From contig OX344751.2 in the NCBI GenBank assembly GCA_947034885.2, positions 4,650,001 through 4,714,000 on the forward strand: a DNA stretch of 64,000 nucleotides, read 5' to 3'. The notes beneath the pieces were generated by a model that was not told the DNA's origin, did not search any database, and saw only the letters and a program-made list of their open reading frames with translations. The position numbers were made by a program, and so were the translations under genes. This DNA comes from Thuidium tamariscinum (Eukaryota; Streptophyta; Bryopsida; Hypnales; Thuidiaceae). Numbering within the stretch: position 1 is the first letter of the stretch; each line of letters starts with the position of its first letter. This document shows positions 36,374-46,972 of the stretch, piece after piece.

Positions 36374-36807
36374 TGTTACAGTTTGCGATTCATCTCTGAG
36401 CGGGCGTTTATGACATTGGCCTTCGTTAGCTTGAAAGGTTTGAATCTTGAAGGTGGGTACACCCAAAAGTGCAGCTGAACTTAAAGCATCATCTACAATT
36501 TGTGTACATTTCAAAATCAGTTATGTATACCAATTGTAGATGGCACTTTCATAAACAAACTTTAACCCTTAATAACTTTTGCATACCATATCCAAATGTT
36601 GTGTTCTTTGTTGCATTGAAACATGCTTTCACTTGCTGGTCAACAAGACTATATGAAAACTTGAACAACCTAATATTAATAACCAAGCACAATACCAATT
36701 TGTAGCGTTTTGGGATGTACCAACCTTATATGATCCTAGACCTCAAACTGAACCATATGGATTATATGAAAAGATTCTCCTCACTGTGCAATATGTTCAA
36801 AATGATG
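36374..36807. other. Intergenic spacer between two family C copies
   Basis: AT-rich, with a short local inverted repeat CATCTACAATT / AATTGTAGATG at about 36489-36542. No gene. Confidence 0.45.
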
Positions 36808-37038
36808 TTAGCCCTTGAAGGATGGACTGGTGGCCATGGAAATCATGCATTTTGATACCATGTGACATCGTCTACTTTGAATAAGCCAAAGTATACTCAT
36901 TGGAAGTCAAAGTATTGTAGAAGTTCTCCCCTTTCCACCTGTGATACCAAGGATGAATAGTTGCACTTTTATCCTACAAAGAAACATTCTTTGTCATTCA
37001 TTGCGTGCAAAAGGTCTGCCTTGCCGTTTAAAGGTTAA
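36808..37038 (+). mobile_element. MITE family C, copy 3
   Basis: 231 bp. It starts TTAGCCCTTGAAGGATGG (left TTAA mutated to TTAG) and ends TTTAAAGGTTAA. It abuts a family B terminus: the last TAA of this copy is also the first TAA of TAAGGTAGGAGG. Confidence 0.7.
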
Positions 37039-37250
37039 GGTAGGAGGTTCTAAACCTGAACAAGCTCTACAATTGCCCATCTCCTTAAATGTACACTATT
37101 TGTACATGTTTCTTTTTCATAGCCTTTAGTAATGTGTAAACATTGTTCATTTTTGGAGGTGGGCAACTCTAAAGCCCAATTTCATTTCAACTTCAAAATT
37201 TTATAACTAATTCTTAAAGCTCTAAAACATGTTAAACAACTTGGTAGGTA
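37036..37250 (+). mobile_element. MITE family B, copy 3 (truncated)
   Basis: Starts TAAGGTAGGAGG and contains AAATGTACACTATTTGTACA and the TTCAACTTCAAAATTTTATA block. It stops matching after AAACAACTTGG, so the right half is missing. The element overlaps the end of the neighbouring family C copy by three bases. Confidence 0.55.
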
Positions 37251-37680
37251 GAGATTCCCTCATTGAAGCATTAGTGATTTATCTACACAAAAAGATGTTA
37301 GAAACACAAATAAATAAATAAATGTTTTTTCAATGCATTTTTGCAACTTATACCTCCTTGTTTTAGAAATGAATTTTTTGCCAAAACAATGGTTATTTTT
37401 TAATTTGCACCTAAGTTGTTGGATGAAGCTAGTGTAAGATTAGTTCTTTTAGCTATAAATTTTATTGCCATTTGGACTTTGGACATTTAACCTAAGTCTA
37501 TTGGTTTTTCCTACTATAGAAAGATATGGAATTTTTTTATCACACTAAAATATTATTTATTATATTGTAAGATAAAAGGGATAGATTTCAAAATTTTGAG
37601 CCCTTTTCCTATTTAATTCAAGTTCTACAACTTTTTTCCTTCCTTGATTATTCACTAACTAAAGGTAGTGCACTCTCAAA
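37251..37680. other. Gene-free AT-rich stretch
   Basis: No feature seen beyond A/T-rich sequence and short homopolymers. Confidence 0.45.
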
Positions 37681-38690
37681 GCAACCTTCCAAGAGGTGAT
37701 TGTATTTTGGAGGAAGCTAAACTCCATAAACAATTTTCAATAAATTTTCATAGGAAGAAAAATGTAATTAACGGGTCGTTGCAAGAAACACCGTGCAAAA
37801 AGCATAGCGTTTTCAATAGTAATTTTTTTTTTTCGGGAGTACTTTAAAATTAGAAAAACAAGTTTTGAAAAAAGTGAAAAATATGTTTCATGTATAAACC
37901 TATAAGAAGAAGCTACCCTAGAAAGGAAAGGCATAGGAAAAATCTCTAAGTAGGAAATCCAAAAAAGTGCAAAATCTCATGAAAATTAGTACTTCCACAT
38001 TTTAATTTGTAAAAAATAGGAAAATCAATTTTAAGAAAAACTAAAAATTGGCCATTTGAGGAAAGTTGATTTTGATGAGATTTGACCAAAAGATCAATCT
38101 TAGAACCATTACCATTGTTCAAAAATTGCGTGCCAAAAAAAAAAAATTTACACATGTGGAGGACATAAAAAAACATATTTTTAAATTTTTTTTCGAATTT
38201 GTAGGTTTTACACCTATGCAAATAGACCATGAAAGTTTCGTCATCAAATCATTAAATTTAGACACTGCGAACATAATGGTAACCATAAACGTATTTATGT
38301 GACAGCTCAACGGAAATGTTTTTTAAATATAAAATGATTTTTTTTAATTTCTGAAAAATGAGGGATCTAATAAAATTCAAGTTAGATATGTTCAATAAAA
38401 ATTTCATGTTCATTGGACTTAATCTCCAAAAGTTATAGTGGAAAATAAAAAAGTGGTTCGTGGTGTGACGTGAAATAGGACCGGTGTTTCTTGCAATGAC
38501 CCTAACATCCAACCCAAATTGTTTCATATTTTAGGGACCTTTGTGGAATTAGTTAAAAAATTTTGAAGATGAAATTTTGTGGTTTCTAAAAGCAACCCTT
38601 CTTGAAATGTACACTATTGGTACATTGAAAAAATCAAAATGTACCTCTATATTATAGGTCGTTTTTAGAGTCAGATTACTTTTAGAGCAC
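37681..38690 (-). mobile_element. MITE family B, copy 5, split by a family G element
   Basis: The flanks 37681-37772 and 38503-38690 together resemble the inverted family B copy at 9027: TTTTCAATAAATTTT before the insertion, then ACATCCAACCCAAATTGTTT and TTTTGAAGATGAAATTTTG after it. The 730-bp intervening element (37773-38502) has its own inverted repeats. The outer ends are worn. Confidence 0.55.
37769..38506. mobile_element. 730-bp TIR element, family G copy 2 (nested)
   Basis: GGGTCGTTGCAAGAAACACC at 37773 is matched by its reverse complement ending at 38502, one mismatch in about 21 bp. TAAC flanks both sides (37769-37772, 38503-38506), a 4-bp target duplication supported by the interrupted family B host. 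There is no transposase; the internal open frames are AT-rich and short. It resembles the 982-1706 element in length, terminus and duplication size. Confidence 0.7.
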
Positions 38691-39048
38691 CCTACTTTAT
38701 ATCTAGTGTGTCCTATGTCATTGCCATAGGCAAAATTAAAATAAAACTAATTCTCTGATTCTTTTTAAGAGAGCCCATGCAGTCTTTGTCAAAGAGAGCT
38801 TTCCGGTAACATCAAGAGCACGACTTGCAGACACATGGTCCTAAAAATCTGAATGTAACATATAGTGAAAGAAATAGCCTAACTTATGGTATGGATTTTA
38901 AATTACCAAAAAAATATTTGAAATTCTTTATGACATATAGAAGTCGTGTCATCTAATTTCAAAAAATGAATCTATGTGAATTCATTCACGTTCATTGATT
39001 TTTCTCATAAAAATGGAACATACAATGCAAAACAATGTTGTTGTTTTC
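38691..39048. other. Gene-free AT-rich spacer
   Basis: No gene, repeat terminus or RNA recognised. Confidence 0.45.
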
Positions 39049-39271
39049 ATTTCTTATGAAGTGGCAAAGTGAGCAATACTTCATTTTATTGTGAAACTCC
39101 AAATCTCAACATTCATCCATATATTGGATAGAAAATATCATATTGGCACATAATACATATCTATCATTCTACTTTCATCCAGTATTTGGCAATTTCATCC
39201 AGTATTTTTTTTAAATCTGAAGTTTATTGGCAATTTCATCCAAAATTTTACTGTTTATTTTCTACAGGCTT
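39049..39271 (+). repeat. Dispersed repeat H, copy 2
   Basis: Direct copy of 15919-16140 with the same order of blocks (ATTTCTTATGAAGTG, TACTTCATTTTATTGTG, TTGGCAATTTCATCCA). It is about 85% alike by eye. Non-coding. Confidence 0.6.
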
Positions 39272-39358
39272 GGTGCCAGAAAAAAAAAACTGAAATTTGC
39301 AAAGGATTGTGAAGGCTGGTTGCATGGTCGTAGGCTCTGTTCTTCCACGGTTCTTCCA

Positions 39359-39430
39359 CGGTTAAAGAGTCCAAACAGCTCACGGTTCAAGGGTTCAAAT
39401 CACCCACGGTTTAAGGGTCCAAACAACACA
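39359..39430 (+). repeat. Three 24-bp tandem units
   Basis: Units at 39359-39382, 39383-39406 and 39407-39430 each follow CGGTT(A/C/T)AAG(A/G)GT(C/T)CAAA. They sit in frame within a 99-codon open frame (39227-39526), giving an 8-residue repeat of the type RFKGPN--. Two CGGTTCTTCCA units precede them. No gene could be built around them, so this is probably a minisatellite. Confidence 0.6.
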
Positions 39431-40115
39431 CGCCCAGGCGAGGCCGGAAAGGCCAGGCATTCTGTAATTGCAACAGGCAACAAAAATACACCCACCGAAA
39501 GGCCAGGCCCATACTGGAAAATCTAATCATGTGGGCTTTGCCATAATAAAGGGAAAAAACAGAAATCTTTTTAAATTAAAAAATGCAAAAAAAAGAGAAT
39601 TCGAAAGGAGAATTTTGCTGTTAGCATATATGTCACGTGTGCTTACCAATGAAATGATGCCACATGTCGCTTTAGTGCGAAATTCCAATCCTTCACTCCT
39701 TTATTTTTATAATATTAGGAAAGGAATGAGAAGGGGGCTTAGCAAGTGGCTTATATTTGATGGCTTGTCGTTTTTTTCAGGACTGAGCGGACTAACTTGG
39801 GGCACGCATCCCAGGCCTCATTGGCTTACCCACACTATTTCTTAATTTACAGTAATTTACTTTTTGAAACCCGAAAGGGGAAGAAGGTTCCACTGAGTGC
39901 AAAGTAGTCTTTTGTCTCTTTCATTTGGCAGTTTTCTCTCACACCGCCACTGGCTGCAGGCTGGGAAATGTAACTTAGAATGCAACTTGAGGGAGCAGCA
40001 CACCGACCTCTGATTTTAAATGGCAATTAACAATTTAAAAATGACATTGAAAATGACAATAATAAGTTTGTCATAGAAAGTTTGCTATAAGAAGTTTGTA
40101 ACAAAAAGTTTGTAA
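39431..40115. repeat. Intergenic DNA ending in an AGTTTGTAA minisatellite
   Basis: No gene seen. From about 40049 a degenerate unit (A)AAGTTTGT(A/C)A(T/C) repeats several times and resumes after the family A element at about 40506-40540, so the element lies inside the minisatellite. Confidence 0.5.
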
Positions 40116-40507
40116 TACAGTGGAAACACCCAAAACCGTCAAAATAAGGAATTCAGCATAGTTGGAGGCAGCATTTTCTAAAAATGATATTTTTCTAGTA
40201 TTAGCGAGTGAAAATCATGAATATTCAAAAAAAAAAAAAAGATTTTTTTGGCTACAGTATGTAATCTCTACAAATTTTCAAAGTGTTGGCTCCCTAGACC
40301 TATGAAATTGTCATGTAGGTGCCCCAAAAACTGAACCCTGCAAAAATCAGCACTCAACCAACCAGATTTTCCTATGTGTCCTTCAATTATGTCAGCAAAT
40401 TACAATCACACATGTGGCTAACACATTAAGGGAACTCTACTAACACATCTAGGTGACTCTACTGTTCATTGCAAGGAATAGGCACGGGAATGGGTGTTTT
40501 GCCCTTA
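40116..40507 (+). mobile_element. MITE family A, copy 3 (inside a minisatellite)
   Basis: Starts TACAGTGGAAACACCCAAAA and ends GGGTGTTTTGCCCTTA, with TA at both ends. AAAAAGTTTGT lies on both sides because the element split a tandem repeat, not because of a long target duplication. Confidence 0.75.
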
Positions 40508-40597
40508 AAAAGTTTGTAATTGAAAGTCTGTAATTGAAGGACACGGGCCTCCACTTTTTAGATGAGTTTAGGATGAGAACTTGTCAAAACTTGAAGT

Positions 40598-40927
40598 AAG
40601 GTAGAAGACTCTTAAATGGAGTGGGTCCTAAAATGGTGCCCTACCTTAAATGTACAATATTTGTACATGTTTCTTTTTCATAACCTTCAGCAATGTATAG
40701 ACAGTGTACATTTTAGCTAGGGCACCATTTTAGAGCTCTATGCCCTTTCAACTTCAAAATTTGATAACTAATTCTGCATAGCTCCAAAAAAATATGAAAT
40801 GATTAAGGTTAGATGTCAATTCCACTTGTTTTTCAAGGAAAAAATTTTGAAAAATATTTCAAGATGTTTCACCTCCCCAGAATTCAGTTTTAGCCCTTAG
40901 ATGGGCGATTACTGAGCCTTCTACCTT
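40598..40927 (+). mobile_element. MITE family B, copy 6 (complete)
   Basis: AAGGTAGAAGACTC at the left and GAGCCTTCTACCTT at the right are an inverted repeat with one mismatch in 14. It is 330 bp long, with an internal near-palindrome around AAATGTACAATATTTGTACA. This is the reference copy for judging insertions in the others. No coding sequence. Confidence 0.7.
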
Positions 40928-42568
40928 GGGTCTAGGGCATCACCACCCGGCTTGAAAAATGAGCATGAAAAGAGAATGATAAAAGAAGCCAAGTGATAAG
41001 ATAAATAATCAATATTTTCATGAATTTCCTTATTCCATCAAGTCTCAATTCTTTAGTGTTTGAGTATTGGAGGAATAATTTTGGGACTATTCAAATTTTT
41101 TTTGCAAATTTGACAATAGAGATTGAAAAATCATAGTTATTAATTGGCAATAGAGTTTTTTTCTTCACCATTTTCGACAAGATAAATAGACTAAAACTTA
41201 TTATAGATAGAGATTTGAATAGTTTTAATTTACAGAATTCTGAAAGTTGCATTATGGATCATATTTGTTGCAAAGTTGCCAAATTCCAAAAATAGAAGAG
41301 TTTTAGACATGTTAAATAAAGTTATTTGCCTTCCAACATACTAAATAATGTTGAATTTTTAGGAGCAAACTAACTTTTGATTTGGACAACCAACAAAAAA
41401 GTGTCATTTACACTATCCAAAAGTGTCATTTAAACTATGTGAAAATCAAGAAAATAAGTATGTTGTAGAATTCATCCATTTCTACAAAGAAAAGCTTGTC
41501 ATCATTCTATGCTTATAAATGAGGTAATGTTAAAATGAAGAATTTTTTTAAGGGGATTAAGGGGCTTTTTGCACCTCCGTGAATGCTAAAAAATGTGTGG
41601 TCATATTTTTTAGGCCAAATCTTGGTTGCTTTCTATCCAAATCTTGGTTACACTTTTCAATTTCATTGGGAATCTCTTAAAATCAAGTTGTAATAAAAAT
41701 ATCACCATCAAAGATTCCATAAATTTTCAGATAAATCTATAATTGGATGTCACAATAGGACACAAAATCTAATATTATAAAATTTGGTTTATAAATTTGA
41801 TTGAATAATATATTTCAACAATATACTTTTTGAAAGGGGCCATATCTATGAAGAATTGGGATTTTATAAAATCCACCTAAAGAAGCAAGAACTCAAACAT
41901 CTTCATGAGTTTTAGCATTTTCATTCCGCTTTCTTTGTCAAAATTGAGGATTAGCCCCTCAATGGGCTTAACAACTTTTTGATGATGGAGGTTTTCAATG
42001 AATATTCCCACTTTGATATTTTTTGCACATAAATGTATTTGAAATTTTTTATTTTAATGATACAAAACTAAAGACTAATTTTCCTAATATGCAAATTCAA
42101 TTGTAAAAAACATTGGCTTTTAGATATTTAGATTAAAACAATATTGGATGATCAACTTCACAGTCAGAAATGCAACTTCAGAGGGGGGTATTAGAAGATG
42201 AATGTGTGTTTTTTAGCACATGCACCTCTAAAGAATTGGAATCTAAGGCAAATGTAGCATTTTTCAATTTTAAAAAATGAAAAATAGAAACCCTCTCAAA
42301 TTTGTACAAATTATCAAAGATAAAGAGTAGAAAGCCCAAATTGCCCAAATTGGATCCAATAATACTTTTAAAAATTTATCTGCTCATCAATTTTTGAGAT
42401 CTATAATTATATATTATAATCATATTGTTTGGAACATCTTCAAACAGATTTGGAATCATTCTAATTATATTATGTTCTTAATCACACTACAATAAACATT
42501 ATATTTTCAAAATTGCTAAAAATATAAATTTGAATTTTTTTTGAGACCTACTTTGTGCAAAAAAAATA
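40928..42568. other. Gene-free AT-rich stretch
   Basis: A long AT-rich interval with no credible frame, RNA or repeat terminus. Confidence 0.5.
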
Positions 42569-42795
42569 ATGGTCAATTTTGTTAAAATGGAGATATTCCA
42601 ATAAAATGGCATGACATTCCATTAAAATGGCATGATATTCTGTTAAAATGGCACATGTTCTTCCTCTACTTCTAGGCCTCTATGTCAAAATGGTACACGA
42701 AATATGTCAAAATGGCACTTGATATTTGTCAAAGTGGCACATGAAATATGCCAAAATGGCACTTGGAATATTGCCATTTTAACAAAATTGACTAT
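42569..42795. mobile_element. MITE family E, copy 2 (divergent interior)
   Basis: The arms ATGGTCAATTTTGTTAAAAT and, at the right end, the complement of ATAGTCAATTTTGTTAAAAT give an inverted repeat of about 30 bp. The interior is a degenerate array of AAAATGGCA(C/T) units about 16-25 bp apart (ATGGCATGACATTCC, ATGGCACATGAAATATG and similar), unlike the interiors of copies 1 and 3. Confidence 0.65.
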
Positions 42796-45015
42796 AAGAA
42801 TAAAAATGTTCATGAAAGTATTTTTTCCCTACCTACTATTCCTTTTATAGGAAAGAAATTACATTTGCTCTGCATTTTTCTATTAGACTACATTTCCTAA
42901 ATAATTTTGAAAATACTTCTCAATTTGAAAGTTTTAAAAATCTCCATATGCAACAAGTATGTCAACTTATTACTATATAAGATCCTATTTTCCAAAATAT
43001 TGAGATTTGTTTCAATCCACTAAGAATTTGTAATTGAAAATTTAAAGAAGATCCATTGTGTCATATATTTGAGGGGTTAAAGATCAAAATACACTTGATT
43101 TTAAGCATATTTGGAATTTGAGACTAATTCTCTATTTTTGTCTTCTACTTGTTACTCCTAAACTAACCTTTAAAGCAAATTTTCAAACCTTTTTTCATCA
43201 TGTAATTGTCACATCCCTATTGAGTCTTTTGGAATGTTCCTAGGGAATGTTATACTAATATCATTAACTCTATCAAGTCAACAAGGAAGTTAACATCTAT
43301 TTCACAAATATAATTAATAATAAAAAATAAGAATATTCAAGAATTCATCCAAATTTGATATGCACCTTCATTAATGGAATACAAACATTGTGAAGTTAAA
43401 TCAATGCTATTGTAGTTAATTCTTGAATTTAATTGTTAAAAACAATTATTTATGTAGTGTAGTTTATTACTTTAGTATATTTTCTCTTCAAATTTGATTT
43501 TGACTTTATAAAAGTTTTTTTTGCTTTTCTATAAAATGCGAAAGTGAAGCTTCCTAAAATAACAATTGTGCTAGTATACCATCATGAAAGTGTAGGCATA
43601 TGAGCTTTGACATTAAATGAGATTTGAAGCCTTGGAAGGGCCGTTTCGGGTTTGTTTTCATGAAATAGTTCTCGAAATATATATATGGGATCCTAGAATG
43701 CAAAAAATAATAGTAAATAAATCATTTAAAAAAAATGATGTGGCACGGTCTCGGCCATGTCAGCTTTTAATGTTGTTGTGTTTTCCGCAGCACTTAGTGC
43801 ATTTTCATAATTTGATAACTCGTTGTCTTCCAGAAGCCTCTAATCTCATCTAATGGCATATATATTGGTAGATATCCTACATCCATTGAAGGTACTTATA
43901 GCATAAACATATATACTATAGATATCTTTAATATAGATGAACATTAACTATAAAAGGTCTTTATAATATGAATACTTATTCTATAGGTGTATAGTCTTTT
44001 AGGTTCATGGGCTCACACTTTTGGGCTCAAACTTTTAGGGATACATAATAGGAACTCCCATTTATGAGCATGTTTTTTGAATGTAGAATGACAAGGCATT
44101 TTGGTTTAAATAAGCTATAATTTACACTTTTATTGACATTTCGAGATTTTCAAAAGGTAATAGTTTCTACTTGATATAAAATTTCCTCCAACCTATTCTT
44201 TAAAAAGTCACAATAATTTCAAATTAACACAATTCTACATATTTATTGACTTGAGGAAGACAAGTGCTTTCAACTTTATAAAATAAAACTAAATAATCTT
44301 TATTCATATACATTAGAGTAATTGAGCATATCAAGTGAAATTTCTTGAAATTCATCTAGACTCTTATAGCCTTATCCTTTTTAGGTTAATTAATTTGACA
44401 ACACCCCAAAAGTGAAAAATTTCCTCGCTAATCACTATGAAAATACTATTTGATTTTCAATCCATTTACCATTGCAATAGAAAAATGAAAAGGTAAAATA
44501 TCTAAAAGCATCTCTATGAAATATGAGATTCACCAACATTTGGATGAAGTTCAACACTTTTAGGTAATATTGTCAATGATTGATGGATTGATGATAAAAA
44601 TTGCCAATTCATTTGTTTGACCTAAATTGGATCCCTCCAAATGCATGATTGTGTAATCAAAAATTACCATCGTCATTCTCTGTACATCTTCAAAATCAAT
44701 ATGTACTTGTACGGAAGAATTGATATCAAAACCTCCACAAAAAAAAACTTTGACCCTTCCTAACTTTTGCATACAAAGTGCAAATGGTGCATTCTTTGTA
44801 TGTGTTGAAACCTCCTTTCACTTGCCAACAAAAAATCAATGAAAATTTTGCAAATTTAATAATAGAAACTAGGCACAATAGCATAAACAAAATATGGTGG
44901 TTTGGGAAGTGCCCGCCTTCTATTCTACAGAGGATGTTAAATCCTCCCGTAAAATGTGGGCCTAACATGGTGGATTTACATTGCAGAAAAATGAAAGAAT
45001 TTTTTATTTTTTGCA
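42796..45015. other. Gene-free AT-rich stretch
   Basis: No gene or element recognised. Short frames up to about 110 codons near 44726-45067 have no domain and lie in low-complexity sequence. Confidence 0.45.
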
Positions 45016-45019
45016 AATA

Positions 45020-45720
45020 TTTAGTTTTTACAAATTTTGAATTCATATTTGCAATTAGAGACCCCAAATTAGCTGGGAAATGATTACTAGTGATTCCAAA
45101 ACTAGCTAAATTTCGCTCATTTTCTACTTAATTTTTTCATGCCCTATGTAAAAAAAATTTAAAATCTTTCAAAAATGAACATTTGGCTAAAAACCCTGAA
45201 TCTGTTCTGAGATCACTGGTGAGTACCCTAGGTATGGCTCAAAATAGGCGGCTTTTTTTTTACTCCTTTAACTCGGAGAACCAAAAATTTACCCTGCTGG
45301 ACCCTTCTATTCTACGGCCATAGCCTGCCTGTCAGGGGGAAAACAGTATTCACTGAGTGCGCGAAGTCACCTCGACAGAGAATAATAACCTACGTCGACA
45401 CTTTCATCCCAGAGTTCAGCGACTCCGTAAGCAAATGACAAAGAGCTCAAGGAGATTCAGATGAATCTCATCCACAACAACTGAACTCCCGGGACGACAG
45501 TCATCCAATGTAAGCTTCCCCCGCCCTCAAATGCTTGCCTCGTTGTAAATTCCCAGCGCCCGAGAACGTGACGGGGCCCGGGGCCCAGCCCGCTCCCGTC
45601 CGACGGGTCCGGCGACCGGGCGTGTGGAGCTCTATTTGGAGCGCCTGCCACGTGGGTTAACTCGCTAATATTTCGTAACTGATAACTTACTTCATCCAAT
45701 TTTGGGGCGCCCTCATTTAT
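45020..45720. other. Repeat I (inverted) and GC-rich island
   Basis: Repeat I at about 45020-45076 ends GAGACCCCAAATTAGC, the complement of its form at 6411. A GC-rich block to about 45700 follows, with a very GC-rich core at about 45566-45625. Near 45240 the phrase GGCGGCTTTTTTTTTACTCC parallels GGGGGCTTTTTGTTTTACTT near 53480, so the two islands share more than the terminus. No gene was recognised. Confidence 0.45.
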
Positions 45721-45948
45721 TTAACTTAAATTCTGAATCCATGACATTTTTTTAATTTTAATTTTAATTTTTCTTGAACAAATGGAAGAATCCATGACAT
45801 TCGATTCCATTGCCACCTAAAGTTCATTGGTTCCCCTTTTTTCCTGAATAATTAATTAATTAATCAAACATTTTTTGAAGACCTTTGATTGAACTTTCAA
45901 TTTTAAAATAAATAAATAAATAAATCGGTTTTGGATTCACATTGGAAA

Positions 45949-46178
45949 TTAACCCTGAAGGACGCCGGGGGTCTCAGTGAAATTCATGATTTTTAAAACT
46001 GTGGGAATCATTGATAATAAAATATTCAAAAAAACTCATTTGAAGTCAAAGAACTATACAAGATCTCCAATTTCCACTCCTACAACTGAGGATGAATGAT
46101 TGCAATTCTATTTTATATGCAAAGAATTCCTTGTCATTCATCGGACCTCTTTGGTCCGGTGTAGTGTTCTAGGATTAA
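45949..46178 (+). mobile_element. MITE family C, copy 4
   Basis: 230 bp, TTAACCCTGAAGGACG to AGGATTAA, with the family internal blocks GAAGTCAAAGAACTAT and GATGAATGATTGCA. TTAA at both ends. Confidence 0.7.
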
Positions 46179-46666
46179 TGTAATATTCTTCTTCATTCTA
46201 ATTGGAAAAGGAGTCTGATCTAATTTTGACTAGTGTGTTGTGCCGTTCCCGCAATCAAAATATAAGCAAAAGTAAATTTTCTAATTTTTTTAATCAGTGA
46301 ATAGAATATGAAAATTTCGAAATTCAATTAACTTTTTTAGTTTGAGTCAGAATATCATGAAACAAAGTGTGTACAACCATCCTCATTGAAAGCTTTTGGA
46401 TGGTACCATGAACACAACCAAAGGAACTAAGGAAGCTTGGTCTCGGAGATCTCATTGTAACTAACAAATGTAACAAAACAACCTAATTTAAGGTACTGAT
46501 TTATCATTTTGTTAAGACTTCAAATTGTAGACATAAGATTATTAACCCTAGAAGAATGCCACGGACATTAACTCATCAAGAAGTAACTCCTTTACTACCT
46601 TAGTATTGTAGTAAATGTTTACACAATATAATACTAAAAGTATACTATAGCAAAACAAAAGTAGTA
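46179..46666. other. Gene-free spacer
   Basis: AT-rich; nothing recognised. Confidence 0.45.
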
Positions 46667-46972
46667 ATGGCAAATTTCGTTATAATGTCAGTATTCCATT
46701 AGTTTGACACTTTTGACAGTTCAGACCATACAATTTGAAATCTAAAATTGTTGTAGATTTAAAAAATCTATACACGTTGTAGATGTCTGAAATCTACACC
46801 TATCCAAGATGTTTCAGACCGTACGGTCTGAAATATAAACATGTCATAGATTTTGAACATATATCCTAGATGTTTGAAATCTATACCATTCTTAGATGTC
46901 AGTTTTCAGTTCAGACTGTGTGGTTTGAAAAATGGCATAAGAAATACCACCATTTTAACAAAATTCACCATA
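46667..46972 (+). mobile_element. MITE family E, copy 3
   Basis: Arms ATGGCAAATTTCGTTATAAT and the complement of ATGGTGAATTTTGTTAAAAT. The interior has CAGACCGTACGGTCTG, a perfect 16-bp palindrome, at about 46816-46831 and repeated AAATCTA(C/T)A motifs shared with copy 1. Confidence 0.65.
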
